Source of the DNA: Streptomyces sp. SW4
GTDB lineage: Bacteria > Actinomycetota > Actinomycetes > Streptomycetales > Streptomycetaceae
Reading direction: 5' to 3'
Length of the DNA: 64,000 bases
Assembly: GCA_003248315.1 (NCBI GenBank)
Contig: QKWM01000003.1
Location: 185,700-249,699, forward strand
Under the pieces are notes generated by a model that ran no database searches, had not been told where the DNA came from, and saw only the letters and a program-made list of their open reading frames with translations. Shown piece by piece: positions 40,564 to 50,710 of this stretch. The translations under genes and the position numbers were made by a program. Every line of letters begins with the position of its first letter. The stretch's first letter is position 1.

Positions 40564-41206
40564 TGCGAGTCACCCCAGCCACGGTCTTCTGGCCGACCTC
40601 GACCGCGACCTCCACGCCCTCGGGCAGGTAGAGGTCGACGCGCGAGCCGAAGCGGATCAGACCGATGCGGTCGCCCTGCTCGACCTTGGTGCCCTGCGGC
40701 ACGTAGGGGACGATGCGGCGGGCCACCGAGCCGGCGATCTGGACCATCTCGATGTCGCCGAGCTCGGTGTCGAAGTGCCAGACGACCCGCTCGTTGTTCT
40801 CGCTCTCCTTGTTGAAAGCGGGAACGAAGCCGCCGGGGATGTGCTCGACCGACGTCACCGTGCCGGACAGCGGCGCCCGGTTGACGTGGACGTTCAGCGG
40901 GCTCATGAAGATCGCGACGCGGGTGCGGCCGTCCTTCCACGGCATGATGCTCTGCACCACACCGTCGGCGGGGGAGATGACCCGGCCCTGGGCGATCTCG
41001 CGCTCGGGGTCGCGGAAGAACCACAGCATCCCGGCCGCGAGCGCGGTGGCGGGGACGGCGACGGCCTTGGCGGCGCCCGAGCGGCGGGCCCGGACCAGGC
41101 TGACGGCTGCGGTGGCGACGGTCGGGAGGAGCCACGGCGATGCTCCGCGCGCGAGGCGTACGCCGGCGAGGCTGTCGCGAGGTGCAGAGGTTTGGCTGTG
41201 GGGCAT
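40550..41206 (-). CDS. psd: phosphatidylserine decarboxylase
   Basis: Decarboxylase of 218 residues, intact, that turns phosphatidylserine into phosphatidylethanolamine. The short (archaeal-type) form is cleaved before the serine of RFGSRVDLYLP, which becomes the pyruvoyl group. Other motifs: FFRDPEREI, SPADGVVQ, FMSPLNVHVNRAP and GGFVPAFNKESENNER. Two N-terminal hydrophobic stretches anchor it. GAAGG precedes ATG 41206. Confidence 0.93.
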   Translation of the reverse strand: MPHSQTSAPRDSLAGVRLARGASPWLLPTVATAAVSLVRARRSGAAKAVAVPATALAAGMLWFFRDPEREIAQGRVISPADGVVQSIMPWKDGRTRVAIFMSPLNVHVNRAPLSGTVTSVEHIPGGFVPAFNKESENNERVVWHFDTELGDIEMVQIAGSVARRIVPYVPQGTKVEQGDRIGLIRFGSRVDLYLPEGVEVAVEVGQKTVAGVTRIDRD

Positions 41207-41328
41207 GGATGACCTTCGTAGCGGATCAGGCCGCGCTTCGACGGGGGACGGCGGCTTTCCGGCGATCGTAGCGGCTCGGGGCGGCAACTGGGTAAGCCAG
41301 GAAGCCGAGTCGGCGGCCGAAGAGTGCC

Positions 41329-41367
41329 TACGGGGTGTGATCTTCTTCTCCAAGAAAACACCCCGTA
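41329..41367 (-). terminator. two-stem terminator of the ethylmalonyl-CoA operon
   Basis: Outer stem TACGGGGTGT / ACACCCCGTA (10 perfect pairs) and inner stem TTCTT / AAGAA with a CTCC loop. It starts ten bases after the last operon gene on the minus strand. Confidence 0.75.
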
Positions 41368-41376
41368 TCCGGACAT

Positions 41377-42581
41377 CTAGCCCTGGAATCGATACTCTTC
41401 GAGCAGCCTGCGGCCGATGATCATTTTCTGGATCTCGGCGGTCCCTTCACCGATCAGCAGCATCGGCGCCTCCCGGTAGAGACGCTCGATCTCGTACTCC
41501 TTCGAGAAGCCGTAGCCGCCGTGGATCCGGAACGCGTCCTCCACGACCTCCTTGCAGTATTCGGACGCGAGGTACTTCGCCATCCCTGCTTCGAGGTCGT
41601 TTCGTTCGCCGGAGTCCTTTTTGCGTGCCGCGTTCACCATCATCGCATGCGCGGCCTCGACCTTGGTAGCCATCTCGGCCAGCTTGAACTGAATGGCCTG
41701 GTGCTGGGCGATCGGCTTGCCGAAAGTATGACGCTCCTGGGCGTACCGGACGCCCAGTTCGAAGGCACGCTGAGCGACGCCGCAGCCACGCGCCGCGACG
41801 TTGACGCGGCCGACCTCCACGCCGTCCATCATTTGGTAAAAACCTCGGCCGGTGACGCCGCCGAGCACCCGATCGGCCGGAATGCGCAGTCCGTCCATGA
41901 TCAGCTCGGTGGTGTCGACGCCCTTGTAGCCCATCTTGTCGATCTTCCCGGGGATGGTGAGGCCGGGACGGACCTCGCCGAAGCCGGGCTCCTTCTCCAC
42001 CAGGAAGGTGGTCATCGACTTGTGGGGCGCCGTGCCCTCGGGGTGACCCTCGTCACTGCGGACCAGGACGGCCACGAGGGAGGAGGTGCCGCCGTTGGTC
42101 AGCCACATCTTCTGGCCGGTCAGGACGTACTCGTCGCCGTCCTTCACCGCCTTGGAGGTGATGGCCGACACGTCGGAGCCGAGCGCCGGCTCGGACATCG
42201 AGAAGGCGCCGCGGACGTCTCCGGCCGCCATGCGGGGCAGGAAGTACTCCTTCTGCTCCTGCGTGCCGTGCTGCTTGAGCATGTACGCCACGATGAAGTG
42301 CGTGTTGATGATGCCGGACACCGACATCCAGCCCCGGGCGATCTCCTCGACGCACAGGGCGTACGTCAGGAGGGACTCGCCGAGACCGCCGTACTCCTCG
42401 GGATCATCAGGCCGAAGAGGCCGAGTTCCTTCAGTCCGTCGACGATCGCCTGCGGGTACTCGTCGCGGTGCTCCAGCTCGGTGGCGACCGGGATGATCTC
42501 CTTGTCCACGAAGTCGCGGACCGTGGCGAGGATCTCCTGCTGGACGTCGGTCAGACCGGCGGTCTGGGCGAGACGGGCCAT
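41377..42581 (-). CDS. acyl-CoA dehydrogenase, methylsuccinyl-CoA type
   Basis: Flavoprotein of about 401 residues. Acyl-CoA dehydrogenase features: GAFSMSEPALGSDVSAITS, MWLTNGGTSSLVAVLVRS, and the catalytic-base segment LLIGEGTAEIQKMIIGRRLL. As the last gene of the ccr operon it most likely oxidises (2S)-methylsuccinyl-CoA to mesaconyl-CoA. ATG 42581 follows GGGGAAG and is three bases from the previous stop. One base is missing near 42403. Confidence 0.87.
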
Positions 42582-42584
42582 CGC

Positions 42585-43097
42585 TTACTTCCCCTGTTCC
42601 TTCAGCTCGGGGCGGCCCGGCTGCTCGCCGCCGCGCTCCTTGATGTACGTCTCGGTGGGCACCATGACCTTGCGGCGGAACACGCACACGAGCGTGCCGT
42701 CCTGCTTGTAGCCCTTGGTCTCCACGTGCACGATGCCGCGGTCGCTCTTCGACTTCGACGGCCACTTGTCCAGCACGGTCGTCTCGCCGTAGATCGTGTC
42801 GCCGTGGAAGGTGGGCGCCACGTGCCTCAGCGACTCGATCTCCAGGTTGGCGATGGCCTTGCCGGAGATGTCCGGCACGCTCATGCCGAGCAGGAGGGAG
42901 TAGACGTAGTTGCCGACCACCACGTTCCTGCCGAAGTCCGTCGTCTTCTCGGCGTAGTTCGTGTCCATGTGGAGCGGGTGGTGGTTCATGGTGAGGAGGC
43001 AGAACAGGTGGTCGTCGTACTCGGTGACCGTCTTGCCCGGCCAGTGCTTGTACGTCGCCCCGACCTCGAACTCCTCGTAGGTGCGTCCGAACTGCAT
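42585..43097 (-). CDS. MaoC-family hydratase, mesaconyl-CoA type
   Basis: Hotdog-fold hydratase of 170 residues, intact. It starts MQFGRTYEEFEVGATYKHWP; HHPLHMDTNYAEKT supplies the catalytic Asp/His region and GNYVYSLLLGMSV the core helix. Context assigns it to mesaconyl-CoA hydration to beta-methylmalyl-CoA. ATG 43097 is placed seven bases after GGAGG; the GTG at 43103 that overlaps the upstream TGA is too close to it. Confidence 0.85.
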   Translation of the reverse strand: MQFGRTYEEFEVGATYKHWPGKTVTEYDDHLFCLLTMNHHPLHMDTNYAEKTTDFGRNVVVGNYVYSLLLGMSVPDISGKAIANLEIESLRHVAPTFHGDTIYGETTVLDKWPSKSKSDRGIVHVETKGYKQDGTLVCVFRRKVMVPTETYIKERGGEQPGRPELKEQGK

Positions 43098-43099
43098 GC

Positions 43100-44073
43100 T
43101 CACGCCTCCGGGATCTCGAACGTGCTGGTGCGCTGCATGCCGGCGGCGCGGCCCTTGCCCGCGATGACCAGGGCCATCTTGCGGCTGGCCTCGTCGATCA
43201 TCTCGTCGCCGAGCATCGCCGAGCCCTTCTTGCCGCCCGCCTCGGACGTGTAGTAGTCGTACGCGTCCAGGATCAGCTCGGCGTGGTCGTAGTCCTCCTG
43301 GGACGGCGAGAAGATCTCGTTGGACGCCTCGACCTGGCCCGGGTGCAGCACCCACTTCCCGTCGAAGCCGAGGGCGGCGGCGCGCCGGGCGACCTCGCGG
43401 TAGCCCTCGACGTTGCGGATCTGGAGGTAGGGGCCGTCGATCGCCTGGAGGTTGTTGGCACGGGCGGCCATGAGGATCTTCATCAGGATGTAGTGGTAGG
43501 CGTCCGCCGGGTAGCCGGGCGGCTGCTCGCCGACGACCAGCGACTTCATGTTGATGGACGCCATGAAGTCGGCCGGGCCGAAGATGATCGTCTCCAGGCG
43601 CGGGGAGGCCTGGGCGATCTCGTTGACGTTGTTCAGGCCCTGCGCGTTCTCGATCTGCGCCTCGATGCCGATCCGGCCGACCTCGAAGCCCATGGTCTTC
43701 TCGATCTGGGTCAGCAGCAGGTCGAGCGCGACGACCTGCTGGGCGTCCTGGACCTTCGGCAGCATGATGCAGTCCAGGTTCTGGCCGGCGCCCTCGACGA
43801 CCGTGACGACGTCCCGGTACGTCCACTCGGTCGTCCAGTCGTTGACGCGCACGACGCGGGTCTTGCCGGTCCAGTCGCCCTCGTTGAGGAACTTCACGAT
43901 GGTGTGCCGCGCCTCGGGCTTGGCGAGCGGCGCGCACGCGTCCTCCAGGTCGAGGAAGACCTGGTCCGCCGGGAGGCCCTGGGCCTTCTCCAGGAAGCGC
44001 GGGTTCGAGCCCGGTACCGCCAGGCAGGAACGCCGGGGCGAAGCCGGTTGACCTGCGGAGCAGGGCTGGTCAT
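43100..44073 (-). CDS. HpcH/HpaI lyase, malyl/beta-methylmalyl-CoA lyase type
   Basis: Citrate-lyase-beta-like TIM barrel of about 324 residues. It starts [20 protein letters not shown] with the phosphate-binding PGSNPRFLEKA; metal residues lie in QVFLDLEDACAP, GIEAQIENAQGL and IIFGPADFMAS. It should split beta-methylmalyl-CoA into glyoxylate and propionyl-CoA. ATG 44073 follows GGAGG and overlaps the mutase stop (ATGA). One base is missing near 44036. Confidence 0.86.
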
Positions 44074-46111
44074 GCGGGACCTCCAGGGGTCGAGCTTGTT
44101 CGCTGTGCGGATCTCGTCGACGATGCGGCCGATGATTCCGGTGATGTCGAAGTCCTTCGGGGTGAAGACCGCGGCCACTCCGGCGGCCCGCAGCTGTTCG
44201 GCGTCACCGTTCGGGATGATGCCACCGGCGATCACCGGTATATCTGTGGCACCGGCCACATGGAGCCGCTGGAGCACGTCCGGCACCAGCTGCGCGTGGG
44301 AGCCGGAGAGGATCGACAGGCCGACCGCGTGCACGTCCTCCGCGAGGGCCGCGTCCACGATCTGCTCCGGCGTCAGCCGGATGCCCTGGTAGACCACCTC
44401 GAAGCCGGCGTCCCGCGCGCGCACCGCGATCTGCTCGGCGCCGTTGGAGTGGCCGTCCAGGCCCGGCTTGCCGACCAGGAAGCGCAGCTTGCCGACGCCG
44501 AGGTCCTGGGCGGTCAGCTCCACCGCCTTGCGCACCCGGGCCAGCGCGGTGCCCTCCTCGGCGGCGACCGCCACCGGCGCCGAGGACACGCCCGTCGGCG
44601 CGCGGAACTCGCCGAACACCTCGCGCAGCGCCCCGGCCCACTCGCCGGTCGTCACCCCCGACCGGGCGCACTCCAGGGTGGCCTCCATGAGGTTCTCCGT
44701 GCCGCGCGCCGCCTCCTTCAGCCGCTCCAGCGCCTTGCAGGGCGCGGATGGTTGAACGGCGGCTGGTAGCGGGTGTCGCGCCAGTGCTGGAGCGCGGCGA
44801 TGACGCGGGCCTCGACGGCCGGGTCGACCGTCTGGATCGCGGTGTCCAGGTCGGCGGTGAGCGGGTTCGGCTCGGTGCTCTCGAAGGCGTTGACGCCGAC
44901 GATCTTCTCCTCGCCGGACTCGATGCGGGCCCGGCGCTCGGCGTGCGAGGCGACCAGCTGCGACTTCAGGTAGCCGGACTCGACGGCGGCCATGGCGCCG
45001 CCCATCTCCTCGATCCGGCGCATCTCGGCGAGGGCCGCCTCGACCAGCTCGCCCACCTTCGCCTCGATCACCTTCGAGCCCTCGAAGATGTCGTCGTACT
45101 CCAGCAGGTCGCTCTCGTAGGCCAGGACCTGCTGGATGCGCAGCGACCACTGCTGGTCCCAGGGGCGGGGCAGGCCCAGGGCCTCGTTCCAGGCCGGCAG
45201 CTGCACGGCACGCGCGCGTGCGTCCTTGGAGAGGGTGACGGCCAGCATCTCCAGCACGATCCGCTGGACGTTGTTCTCCGGCTGGGCCTCGGTCAGGCCG
45301 AGCGAGTTGACCTGGACGCCGTAGCGGAAGCGGCGGTGCTTGGGGTTCTCGATGCCGTACCGCTCGCGGGTGACCTGGTCCCAGATGCGGCCGAAGGCGC
45401 GCATCTTGCACATCTCCTCGATGAAGCGGACGCCCGCGTTCACGAAGAAGGAGATGCGGCCGACCACGTCGCCCATGCGCTCCTGCGGCACCTGGCCGGA
45501 GTCGCGGACGGCGTCCAGGACGGCGATCGCGGTGGACATCGCGTACGCGATCTCCTGGACCGGTGTGGCGCCCGCCTCCTGCAGGTGGTAGCTGCAGATG
45601 TTGATCGGGTTCCACTTCGGCATGTGGGAGACCGTGTACGCGATCATGTCCGTCGTCAGGCGGAGGCTCGGCCCCGGCGGGAAGACATGCGTGCCCCGGG
45701 ACAGGTACTCCTTGACGATGTCGTTCTGGGTCGTGCCCTGGAGCTTGGTGACATCCGCGCCCTGCTCCTCCGCGACGACCTGATAGAGCGCCAGCAGCCA
45801 CATGGCCGTGGCATTGATGGTCATCGAGGTGTTCATCTGCTCCAGGGGATGTCCTGGAACAGCCGGCGCATGTCGCCCAGGTGCGCGATCGGCACCCCGA
45901 CCCGGCCGACCTCGCCGCGGGCGAGGATGTGGTCGGAGTCGTAGCCGGTCTGGGTCGGCAGGTCGAACGCCACCGACAGACCCGTCTGGCCCTTGGCGAG
46001 GTTGCGCCGGTACAGCTCGTTGGACGCCTCGGCCGTGGAGTGACCGGCGTAGGTGCGCATGAGCCACGGCCGGTCCTTCTCCCGCCTGGTGGCGGGCTGA
46101 CGCTCACTCAT
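44070..46111 (-). CDS. ecm: ethylmalonyl-CoA mutase, MeaA type
   Basis: Coenzyme B12-dependent mutase of about 681 residues. The N-terminal acyl-CoA mutase barrel ([38 protein letters not shown]) is joined to the B12 domain with the DxHxxG motif in [14 protein letters not shown], then LSILSGSH and VIAGGIIP. The single-chain MeaA arrangement next to ccr identifies ethylmalonyl-CoA to methylsuccinyl-CoA conversion. ATG 46111 lies ten bases after ccr with AGAGG ahead. Four bases are missing: near 45850, 44746, and two close to the end (about 44078-44088), which restore the C terminus LDPLEVPA. Confidence 0.88.
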
Positions 46112-46121
46112 ACGGCGCCTC

Positions 46122-47464
46122 TCAGACGTTCCGGAAGCGGTTGATGGCGTCGATGTGGCGGGCGCGCATCTCCTCGTCGCGCACGCCCAGGCCCTCCTCG
46201 GGCGCGAGGCACAGGACGCCGACCTTGCCCTGGTGCAGGTTGCGGTGGACGTCGTAGGCGGCCTGGCCGGTCTCCTCCAGGCTGTACGTCTTCGACAGCG
46301 TGGGGTGGATCTTGCCCTTGGCGATGAGGCGGTTGGCCTCGTACGCCTCGCGGTAGTTGGCGAAGTGCGAGCCGATGATCCGCTTCAGCGACATCCACAG
46401 GTAGCGGTTGTCGTACTCGTGCATGTAGCCCGAGGTCGAGGCGCAGGTGGTGATGGTGCCGCCCTTGCGGGTGACGTACACGCTCGCGCCGAAGGTCTCG
46501 CGGCCGGGGTGCTCGAAGACGATGTCGATGTCCTCGCCACCGGTCAGCTCGCGGATGCGCTTGCCGAAGCGCTTCCACTCCTTGGGGTCCTGGGTGGTCT
46601 CGTCCTTCCAGAACCGGTAGCCCTCGGCATTGCGGTCGATGACGTGCTCGGCGCCCATCTTCCGGCAGATCTCGGCCTTCTCCGGCGAGGAGACGACGCA
46701 GATCGGGGTGGCGCCGCCGGCGAGGGCGAACTGGGTGGCGTAGGAGCCGAGGCCGCCGCTCGCGCCCAGATCAGGACGTTGTCGCCCTGCTTCATCGCCG
46801 CGCCGTTGCGGGAGACCAGCTGCCGGTAGGCGGTGGAGTTGACCAGGCCGGGGGCGGCGGCCTCCTCCCAGGTGAGGTGCTTGGGCTTGGGCATCAGCTG
46901 GTTGGTCTTGACCAGCGCGATCTCGGCGAGGCCGCCGAAGTTGGTCTCGAAGCCCCAGATGCGCTGCTCGGGGTCGAGCATGGTGTCGTCGTGGCCGTCC
47001 GGGGACTCCAGCTCGACGCTCAGGCAGTGCGCGACGACCTCGTCGCCGGGCTGCCAGGCGTTGACGCCGGCGCCGGTGCGCAGGACGACGCCGGCCAGGT
47101 CGGAGCCGATGATGTGGTACGGCAGGTCGTGCCGCTTGGTCAGCGGGGACAGCCGGCCGTAGCGCTCCAGGAAGGCGAACGTGGACACCGGCTCGAAGAT
47201 CGACGTCCACACCGAGTTGTAGTTGACCGAGGAGGCCATGACGGCCACCAGGGCCTCGCCGGGGCCCAGTTCGGGCAGCGGCACCTCGTCGAGGTGGATC
47301 GACTTGCGGGGGTCCTTGTCGCGGGTGGCGAGGCCCGCGAACATCTCCGTCTCGTCCTTGTGCACGGTGATCGCGCGGTACGACTCGGGGAGCGGCAGGC
47401 CGGCGAAGTCGGCCGAGGTGGACTCGGGTGCCTGGATCGCGGCCAGGATGTCCTTCATGGTCAC
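46122..47464 (-). CDS. ccr: crotonyl-CoA carboxylase/reductase
   Basis: Zinc-lacking medium-chain reductase of about 447 residues that carboxylates crotonyl-CoA to ethylmalonyl-CoA with NADPH and CO2. Highly typical stretches: [56 protein letters not shown] and [21 protein letters not shown] 47464 ([11 protein letters not shown]) has GGAGG seven bases upstream and matches the N terminus I recall for Streptomyces Ccr; ATG 47458 is an alternative. One base is missing near 46768. It also supplies extender units for polyketides. Confidence 0.95.
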
Positions 47465-47676
47465 GGTGTTGCCTCCGGCGTCGAGCGCCCTGAGGGAGGG
47501 GCGCTTGAGGGTTGCGTCGGTGCTGCTGAGGGTCGGGTGAGGGTGGGTGCCGTCGGTGCGGCGGGTCGTGCCGTCGGTTCGGCCGGTGGTGCTGTGCGGC
47601 AGCGCTTTGTGGCGCGGGAGGGTGCCTGTGACGCAGGCGTCCGGGCCGCGGTGATGGCCCGCGGGGACAGCCCGGA
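47465..47676 (-). other. long 5' leader of the ccr operon
   Basis: About 210 bases between the predicted start site and the ccr GTG. It has purine-poor, G/T-rich tandem elements in plus orientation (GTGCCGTCGGT appears twice, near 47549 and 47567), but no open frame with codon bias and no riboswitch I recognise. Confidence 0.4.
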
Positions 47677-47683
47677 CACCTTC

Positions 47684-47712
47684 AACGTATGACACCGCGT
47701 GTCACCCCGCAA
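47684..47712 (-). promoter_or_regulatory. ccr promoter with palindromic operator
   Basis: Minus-strand -35 TTGCGG (47707-47712) and -10 TACGTT (47684-47689) are spaced 17 bases. The perfect palindrome TGACAC-CGC-GTGTCA (47690-47704) fills the spacer, an ideal place for a repressor. The TetR protein encoded just upstream is the obvious candidate. Confidence 0.65.
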
Positions 47713-47725
47713 GGCACTGAGTGCC
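47713..47725. promoter_or_regulatory. second palindrome GGCACT-G-AGTGCC
   Basis: Perfect 13-base palindrome directly upstream of the ccr -35. Its half-site differs from the spacer palindrome, so it may bind another protein or aid activation. Confidence 0.45.
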
Positions 47726-47822
47726 AGAACTTGCTCTCAGATGAAATCTTTACGCATCAGATGAGCGATGATCGATCGAACGGAGTCTTCCAGGCGCCCT
47801 AAAAGGGGCGCTGACATGCAAA

Positions 47823-47847
47823 AACGGCCACCCGACGGGTGGCCGTT
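47823..47847 (-). terminator. rho-independent terminator of the TetR gene
   Basis: AACGGCCACCC-GAC-GGGTGGCCGTT, 11 perfect pairs, followed on the minus strand by TTTTTGC. It is the clearest intrinsic terminator of the window, 43 bases after the regulator's stop. Confidence 0.9.
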
Positions 47848-47890
47848 CTCACAGGGGCGATGTGTGCCGCACCGCAGGGCGGCGCGCGGC

Positions 47891-48699
47891 TCAGCGCTCC
47901 TTCAGCGTCTGCTCGATGGCCCGCATGACCTCGTCCAGCGGGGCGTCGGTGCGGGCCACGGTCACCAGCACCTCGCCCTCGCCGTACGTGGCGGCCGCGG
48001 CCGGCTTGGGGGCCGCGGCGCGCCCGGCGCCGATGCCCGTGCCGAAGGTCTTGCGGACGATCGCGAAGGCGTGGTCGAGCTGGGCCTCGACGTCGCCCTG
48101 CCCGCCGGCCCGCAGCCAGCGCCGCAGGACGTGGTTGTGGGCCGTGACCACGGCGGACGCGGCGACCTCCGCCAGCAGCGGGTCGTCGTTGGCGTCGTCG
48201 GCGTGCGCGTGCTCGTCGAAGTGGCCGAGCAGGTAGCGGGTGAACAGGCGCTCGTAGCGGGCCACCGAGGCGATCTCGGCCTCGCGCAGGGTGGGCACCT
48301 CGCGCGTGAGCTTGTAGCGGGCGACCGAGATCTCCGGGCGGGCCGCGTACATCTTCATGACTTCCTTGATGCCGCGGCACACCGTGTCCAGCGGGTGCTC
48401 GTGGGCGGGCGCGGCGTTGAGCACCGCCTCGGCGCGGACCAGGGTGTCGTCGTGATCGGGAAGATCGCCTCTTCCTTGGAGCGGAAGTGGCGGAAGAAGG
48501 TGCGGCGGGCGACCCCGGCCGCCGCCGCGATCTCGTCGACGGTGGTCGCCTCGTACCCCTTGGTCGCGAACAGTTCCATCGCGGCGGCCGCCAGTTCCCG
48601 GCGCATTTTCAGCCGTTGGGCGGCGGCTCGGCCGCCCGCGGCACTCTCCGGAGCGTCGGGCGTAGCTGGTGTACGTGTGGACTTGGCGGGCTGGGACAT
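47891..48699 (-). CDS. TetR-family regulator
   Basis: Regulator of about 269 residues. The helix-turn-helix is TVDEIAAAAGVARRTFFRHF, preceded by RELAAAAMELFATKGYEAT. The C-terminal ligand domain is unusually long for TetR and ends with an Ala/Pro-rich tail before DAPLDEVMRAIEQTLKER. Position between the ccr operon and the hydroxyacyl-CoA dehydrogenase gene suggests control of one or both, with an acyl-CoA as effector (inference). ATG 48699 has no ribosome site; TACGTT lies six bases ahead, suggesting a leaderless transcript. One base is missing near 48457. Confidence 0.88.
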
Positions 48700-48904
48700 G
48701 ACCCGAACGTACTGCATCGGCCCGGCCGGATGCGCGTGACCTGGGTTTCCCCGTCCCCGCGGGCCCGCCGGCGGCCCCGCGGCCGGGGGCGGACCGGGCC
48801 GTCCGGGCGGCGGGGAACCGGGCCGCGCGGCCGGGGGAGGGGCGGCGGGGTCCAGCAGCCCGCCCCAGTCCTCCCCCGGCCGGAACCAGTCGCCGGGGCC
48901 CGGC

Positions 48905-50710
48905 TCAGCGGCGGGCATGTTCGCGGAAGCCCCGGCCCGTCTTGCGGCCGAGGCAGCCCGCGGCCACCAGGTGCTCCAGCAGCGGCGCCGGGGCCAGGCC
49001 CGGCTCGCGGAACTCCTGGTGGAGGACCTGCTCGATGGCGAGGGAGACGTCCAGCCCGACCACGTCCAGCAGCTCGAACGGGCCCATCGGGTAGCCGCCG
49101 CCCAGCTTCATCGCCGCGTCGATGTCGTCGAGCGAGGCGTAGTGCTCCTGCACCATCTTGATCGCGTTGTTCAGGTACGGGAACAGCAGCGCGTTGACGA
49201 TGAACCCGGCCCGGTCGCCGCAGTCCACCGCGTGCTTGCGGATCGTGCCGCACACCTCCCGGACCGTGGCGTGCACGTCGTCCGCGGTCAGCACGGTGCG
49301 GACCACCTCGACCAGCTTCATGGCCGGCGCCGGGTTGAAGAAGTGCATGCCGATCACGTCCTGCGGCCGCGAGGTGGCGCGGGCGCAGGCGACGACCGGC
49401 AGCGAGGAGGTGGTCGTGGCCAGCACCGCGCCCGGCTTGCACACCTTGTCCAGCGCCGCGAACAGCTGCCGCTTGACGTCCAGGTCCTCGGCGACCGCCT
49501 CCACGGCCAGGTCCACCTCGGCGAAGTCGTCGTACGTGCCCGTCGGCGTGATCCGTTCCAGGGTCTGCGCCGCCGCCTCCGCCGACATCCGGCCCTTGTC
49601 GACCGAGCGGGCCAGCGACTTGCCGATCCGGGCCTTGGCCGTACGGGCCTTCTCCTCGCTGCGGGCGGCGAGCACCACCTCGTACCCGGCCTTGGCGAAC
49701 ACCTCCGCGATGCCGGACGCCATCGTGCCCGAGCCGGCGACGCCCACCGACCGCACCGGGCGGCCCGGGACGGTGCCGCCGCCCGCCCGCGGCGTCAGCG
49801 CGTCCGCCACGACGACCCCGCTGCCGGGCGCCTCGTAGGTGTAGAAACCGCGCCCGGCCTTGCGTCCCGTCAGTCCGGCCTCGCCGAGCTGCTTCAGGAT
49901 CGGCGCCGGGGCGTGCAGCCGGTCCCGGGACTCGGCGTACATGGCCTCCAGCACCGTGCGAGCGGTGTCGATGCCGATCAGGTCGAGCAGGGCCAGCGGG
50001 CCCATCGGCAGCCCGCAGCCGAGCCGCATCGCGGCGTCGATGTCCTCGCGGGAGGCGTAGCGCGCCTCGTACATCGCGGCCGCCTGGTTGAGGTAGCCGA
50101 ACAGCAGCCCGTCGGCGACGAAACCGGGGCGGTCGCCGACCGCGACGGGCTCCTTGCCCAGCTCCACGGCGAAGTCGGTGACCGCGCCGACGGCCGCCGG
50201 CGCGGTCAGCACCGAGGAGACCACCTCGACCAGCTTCATCGCCGGCGCCGGGTTGAAGAAGTGCAGGCCCAGCACCCGCTCCGGGCGGGCGGAGTCGGCG
50301 GCCAGACGGGTCACGGACAGCGCATTGGTGCCGGTCGCCAGGATCGTCTCCGGCCGCACGATGCCGTCGAGTTCCCGGAAGATCTGCTGCTTGATCTCGT
50401 ACGACTCCGGCGCCACCTCGATCACGAGGTCGGCGTCGGCCGCGGCGCGCAGGTCGGTGGCGGTGCGCACCCGGGCGAGCAGGTCCGCGCGCTCCTGCCC
50501 GGTGAGCCGGCCGCGCTCCACGGCCCGCGCCGTGGAGGCCTCCAGGGCGGCGACGGCCCGAGCCGTCTGGGCCTCGCCGATGTCGATGCCGACGACGTCG
50601 CGGCCGGCCCGGGCGAGGACCTCGGCGATGCCGGTGCCCATGGTGCCGAGGCCGACGACGGCGACGGTCCGGAAGGAGGAGGGAGGGGTGTCGGACAGGG
50701 GAGTGGCCAT
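48905..50710 (-). CDS. duplicated 3-hydroxyacyl-CoA dehydrogenase
   Basis: Protein of 601 residues, intact, made of two complete 3-hydroxybutyryl-CoA dehydrogenase-like units. Unit one has VAVVGLGTMGTGIAEVLARA; unit two has VGVAGSGTMASGIAEVFAKA. Each carries HFFNPAPAMKLVEVV with the catalytic His and a C-terminal helical domain (GLPMGPLALLDLIGIDTA, GYPMGPFELLDVVGLDVS). Both look active. It uses NAD(P) to interconvert 3-hydroxyacyl- and 3-oxoacyl-CoA and could feed crotonyl-CoA formation for Ccr. GGAG precedes ATG 50710. Confidence 0.92.
   Translation of the reverse strand: MATPLSDTPPSSFRTVAVVGLGTMGTGIAEVLARAGRDVVGIDIGEAQTARAVAALEASTARAVERGRLTGQERADLLARVRTATDLRAAADADLVIEVAPESYEIKQQIFRELDGIVRPETILATGTNALSVTRLAADSARPERVLGLHFFNPAPAMKLVEVVSSVLTAPAAVGAVTDFAVELGKEPVAVGDRPGFVADGLLFGYLNQAAAMYEARYASREDIDAAMRLGCGLPMGPLALLDLIGIDTARTVLEAMYAESRDRLHAPAPILKQLGEAGLTGRKAGRGFYTYEAPGSGVVVADALTPRAGGGTVPGRPVRSVGVAGSGTMASGIAEVFAKAGYEVVLAARSEEKARTAKARIGKSLARSVDKGRMSAEAAAQTLERITPTGTYDDFAEVDLAVEAVAEDLDVKRQLFAALDKVCKPGAVLATTTSSLPVVACARATSRPQDVIGMHFFNPAPAMKLVEVVRTVLTADDVHATVREVCGTIRKHAVDCGDRAGFIVNALLFPYLNNAIKMVQEHYASLDDIDAAMKLGGGYPMGPFELLDVVGLDVSLAIEQVLHQEFREPGLAPAPLLEHLVAAGCLGRKTGRGFREHARR

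Noticed and set aside
41836..41850. TTA codon in the acyl-CoA dehydrogenase gene
   Set aside because: The TTA on the minus strand at GGTTTTTACCAA is out of frame; the codons are TTT TAC.
48700..48918. Pro-rich frame that could extend the TetR protein by about 70 residues
   Set aside because: It overlaps the dehydrogenase stop, has no ribosome site, and the Pro/Gly/Ala sequence is typical of chance high-GC frames. The TetR start at 48699 fits a leaderless mRNA.
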